A stretch of 7,927 nt of DNA, taken from the NCBI GenBank assembly GCA_007124395.1, contig SLFF01000348.1:1-7927 (forward strand), read 5' to 3'. Position 1 is the stretch's first letter; each line of letters opens with the position of its first letter. The notes beneath the pieces are model-generated. The model made no database searches, had not been told where the DNA came from, and saw only the letters and a program-made list of their open reading frames with translations. Of the stretch, positions 6,756 through 7,927 are shown piece after piece. The DNA is from Thermomicrobiaceae bacterium. Lineage in GTDB: Bacteria > Chloroflexota > Chloroflexia > Thermomicrobiales > Thermomicrobiaceae. A program made the position numbers and the translations under genes.

Positions 6756-7190
6756 ATGAACGCGAGCAGGAACATCTGGAAATTCGGGGCACCGTTGCTT
6801 CTTACCATCATCGTTCTGGTGATTGCCCTTGCTGGAACGCTGGCTGGAGAATTCGGCGATAACGATAACGAGGCCGATCCTTCGGACGAATACCAGGTTT
6901 CGGACGTAAACATCAATCGGGTCGACGTTCGGCTGGCCGAGAGCCATCCGGTACAGGTCTATGTCGAGATCGCGGGCTACCTGCCGGATCCGTGCTGGAA
7001 CGCGCAAGAACCTGTCGTTGAACAGGACGGGCAACGATTCGAGATCGAGATCGTGGCCGAGCGAAAAGCTGACGAGGTCTGCCCGCAAGTGATCGAAGAT
7101 TACGAGACGGTTGTGGAGCTTGGCACGGTGGATCCGGGCGACTATGTGGTCTCCGTCAACGGAGTCGAGCAGGAATTCGAAGTCCACTGA
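6756..7190 (+). CDS. Small secreted or membrane-anchored beta-strand protein, family not recognised
   Basis: The 144-residue product begins with a basic N-terminus and one hydrophobic helix (about 11-30). The helix end reads LAGTLAGEF, so it could be a signal peptide cut near there or a membrane anchor; there is no lipobox cysteine. An acidic linker (31-48) follows and then alternating beta strands, NINRVDVRL, PVQVYVEIAG, FEIEIVAER, TVVELGTV and YVVSVNG-EFEV, suggesting a compact immunoglobulin-like or beta-sandwich domain outside the membrane. Two cysteines (80 and 109) could form a disulphide. The pattern of DPC in one strand, CPQVI later and GDY-V-VNG at the end looks like a conserved domain, but I cannot name it. 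ATG 6756 has AAAGGA eight bases upstream. The gene diverges from the NtN hydrolase, and its stop codon abuts that of the converging gene. Coding is well supported; the role is unknown. Confidence 0.72.
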   Translation: MNASRNIWKFGAPLLLTIIVLVIALAGTLAGEFGDNDNEADPSDEYQVSDVNINRVDVRLAESHPVQVYVEIAGYLPDPCWNAQEPVVEQDGQRFEIEIVAERKADEVCPQVIEDYETVVELGTVDPGDYVVSVNGVEQEFEVH

Positions 7191-7927
7191 TCATGAGTAC
7201 CCGGCCATCCGACGGATAAACCGGAACGGAATTTCGACCTCGACGATCTTGTCGGGGTCGAATGGCGTCCGGCTGAGCTGAGCCTCGTTCGCCGCTTCGA
7301 ACTCATCAACGTAGCTCCGCAGGCGCTGAACCTGAGCGGGAGACGGCTCGTCGTCGAACGTCACGAACGCGCTGCTGTAGATACCCTTCGAGTAGTAGAC
7401 AACATCGCCGTCAGCCAGCTGGGTCATGTTCGCCCGTGATCCGAACATTTCCTGGTTGAGCCCGTCCAGCACAGAAACCATTCCGCTGATGAGCGACTCA
7501 TCGACGGCGAAGTGGCCGTATGTCACCACCGGGATTCCAGACTGATCGATCACCGCCAGCGCCAGGGCTTCAGCGTCCGGGGCTTCCGTCATCGCGTCTG
7601 GTGCTTCAGGAAGCACACCAAGCGCCTGCCCGGCACCTTCGGCCCGGGTCTCCACCCGCGCCATCACCGACCGCAGCCCATCCAGATAGGAAATCAGCTC
7701 CTGATTAAACCGATTGTAGCGTGACATGCTGATCGAACCGGTCGAAAGCAGGTGATTGAGATGATCCAGCCGGACCAGCACCGTATCCTGCCGATGTTCC
7801 AGCTCCTTAATGATGTCCTGACGACCCCGCTCCTGCTGGGCTACCCGGGACGCGCTCCACATTCGCTCCAGCCGCTGATCACGAATATCCCGAGCTACGC
7901 CACGCTCTACGTCGTAAAGTGATGCCC
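7191..7927 (-). CDS. Coiled-coil protein with a Roadblock-like C-terminal domain, N-terminus beyond the window edge
   Basis: A methionine at 7862 would give 223 residues, but the same frame stays open to the right edge and reads YDVERGVARDIRDQRLERM just before it. GGAG sits only three bases from that ATG, too close, so the real start is probably outside; 244 residues are visible. The first ~105 residues are charged heptad-like helices (for example IIKELEHRQDTVLVRLDHL), probably a coiled coil. A short Ala/Pro-rich linker follows (EAPDAMTEAPDAEA). The last ~120 residues run ALAVIDQSGIPVVTYG, a helix, then GDVVYYSKGIYSSAFVTF and a helix VQRLRSYVDEFEAANE. This beta-alpha-beta pattern with DxxG-P is what Roadblock/LC7-type domains show. 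Such domains often partner small Ras-like GTPases, but none is visible here. No membrane segment is present. The Roadblock assignment is by pattern only. Confidence 0.65.
   Translation of the reverse strand, partial: ASLYDVERGVARDIRDQRLERMWSASRVAQQERGRQDIIKELEHRQDTVLVRLDHLNHLLSTGSISMSRYNRFNQELISYLDGLRSVMARVETRAEGAGQALGVLPEAPDAMTEAPDAEALALAVIDQSGIPVVTYGHFAVDESLISGMVSVLDGLNQEMFGSRANMTQLADGDVVYYSKGIYSSAFVTFDDEPSPAQVQRLRSYVDEFEAANEAQLSRTPFDPDKIVEVEIPFRFIRRMAGYS

Noticed and set aside
6544..6759. Plus-strand open frame of 71 codons whose TGA overlaps the ATG at 6756 (ATGA)
   Set aside because: The overlap looks like coupling, but the protein is low-complexity and basic, uses codons rare in its neighbours (ATA, AGA, CTA), has no well-placed ribosome site, and would fill the region needed for two divergent promoters.
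6621..7187. Minus-strand open frame of 188 codons opposite the small secreted-protein gene
   Set aside because: It is antisense to a gene with a clear ribosome site, signal segment and beta-strand pattern, and has no recognisable feature of its own.

Overview
The window reads as an ordinary stretch of a moderately GC-rich bacterial chromosome (about 55-60% G+C by eye). It holds nine protein-coding regions packed with short gaps. No RNA gene, CRISPR array, insertion sequence or phage gene is visible, and no gap between genes exceeds 300 bases. The lineage cannot be fixed from sequence alone. The mix of a divergent, enlarged arginyl-tRNA synthetase, a Roadblock-like protein with a coiled coil and small lineage-type membrane or secreted proteins made me think of Chloroflexota (Thermomicrobia-like), but that is a guess.

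Layout from left to right. The 3' end of a plus-strand gene encoding a beta-propeller (BNR/Asp-box) protein ends at 290. It converges on a minus-strand block read from right to left: a short rmlA/rfbA-type sugar-1-phosphate nucleotidylyltransferase (4267-3506), argS (3423-1261) and an arginase (1261-296). The arginase start codon overlaps the argS stop codon and has a perfect Shine-Dalgarno inside argS, so the two are very likely translationally coupled. Upstream on the same strand are two small unrecognised membrane proteins (4871-4440 and 5267-4944), closed by a 9-bp stem-loop at 4378-4401, and then a C45/acyltransferase-type NtN hydrolase (6545-5406). A 210-bp divergent intergenic region separates that hydrolase from a small plus-strand secreted or membrane-anchored protein (6756-7190). 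The stop codon of this last gene abuts that of a minus-strand gene running off the right edge, which encodes a coiled-coil plus Roadblock-like protein.

How the genes work together. argS and arginase both use L-arginine, one charging tRNA and the other hydrolysing arginine to ornithine and urea; the overlap ties their expression together. The nucleotidylyltransferase points to activated-sugar synthesis for cell-surface glycans, but no other sugar gene is nearby. The remaining genes show no clear shared pathway.

I found no convincing undescribed system. The points most worth a second look are the unusual insertion in ArgS, the argS-arginase overlap, the strong excess of GATC, and the partial Roadblock-like gene.
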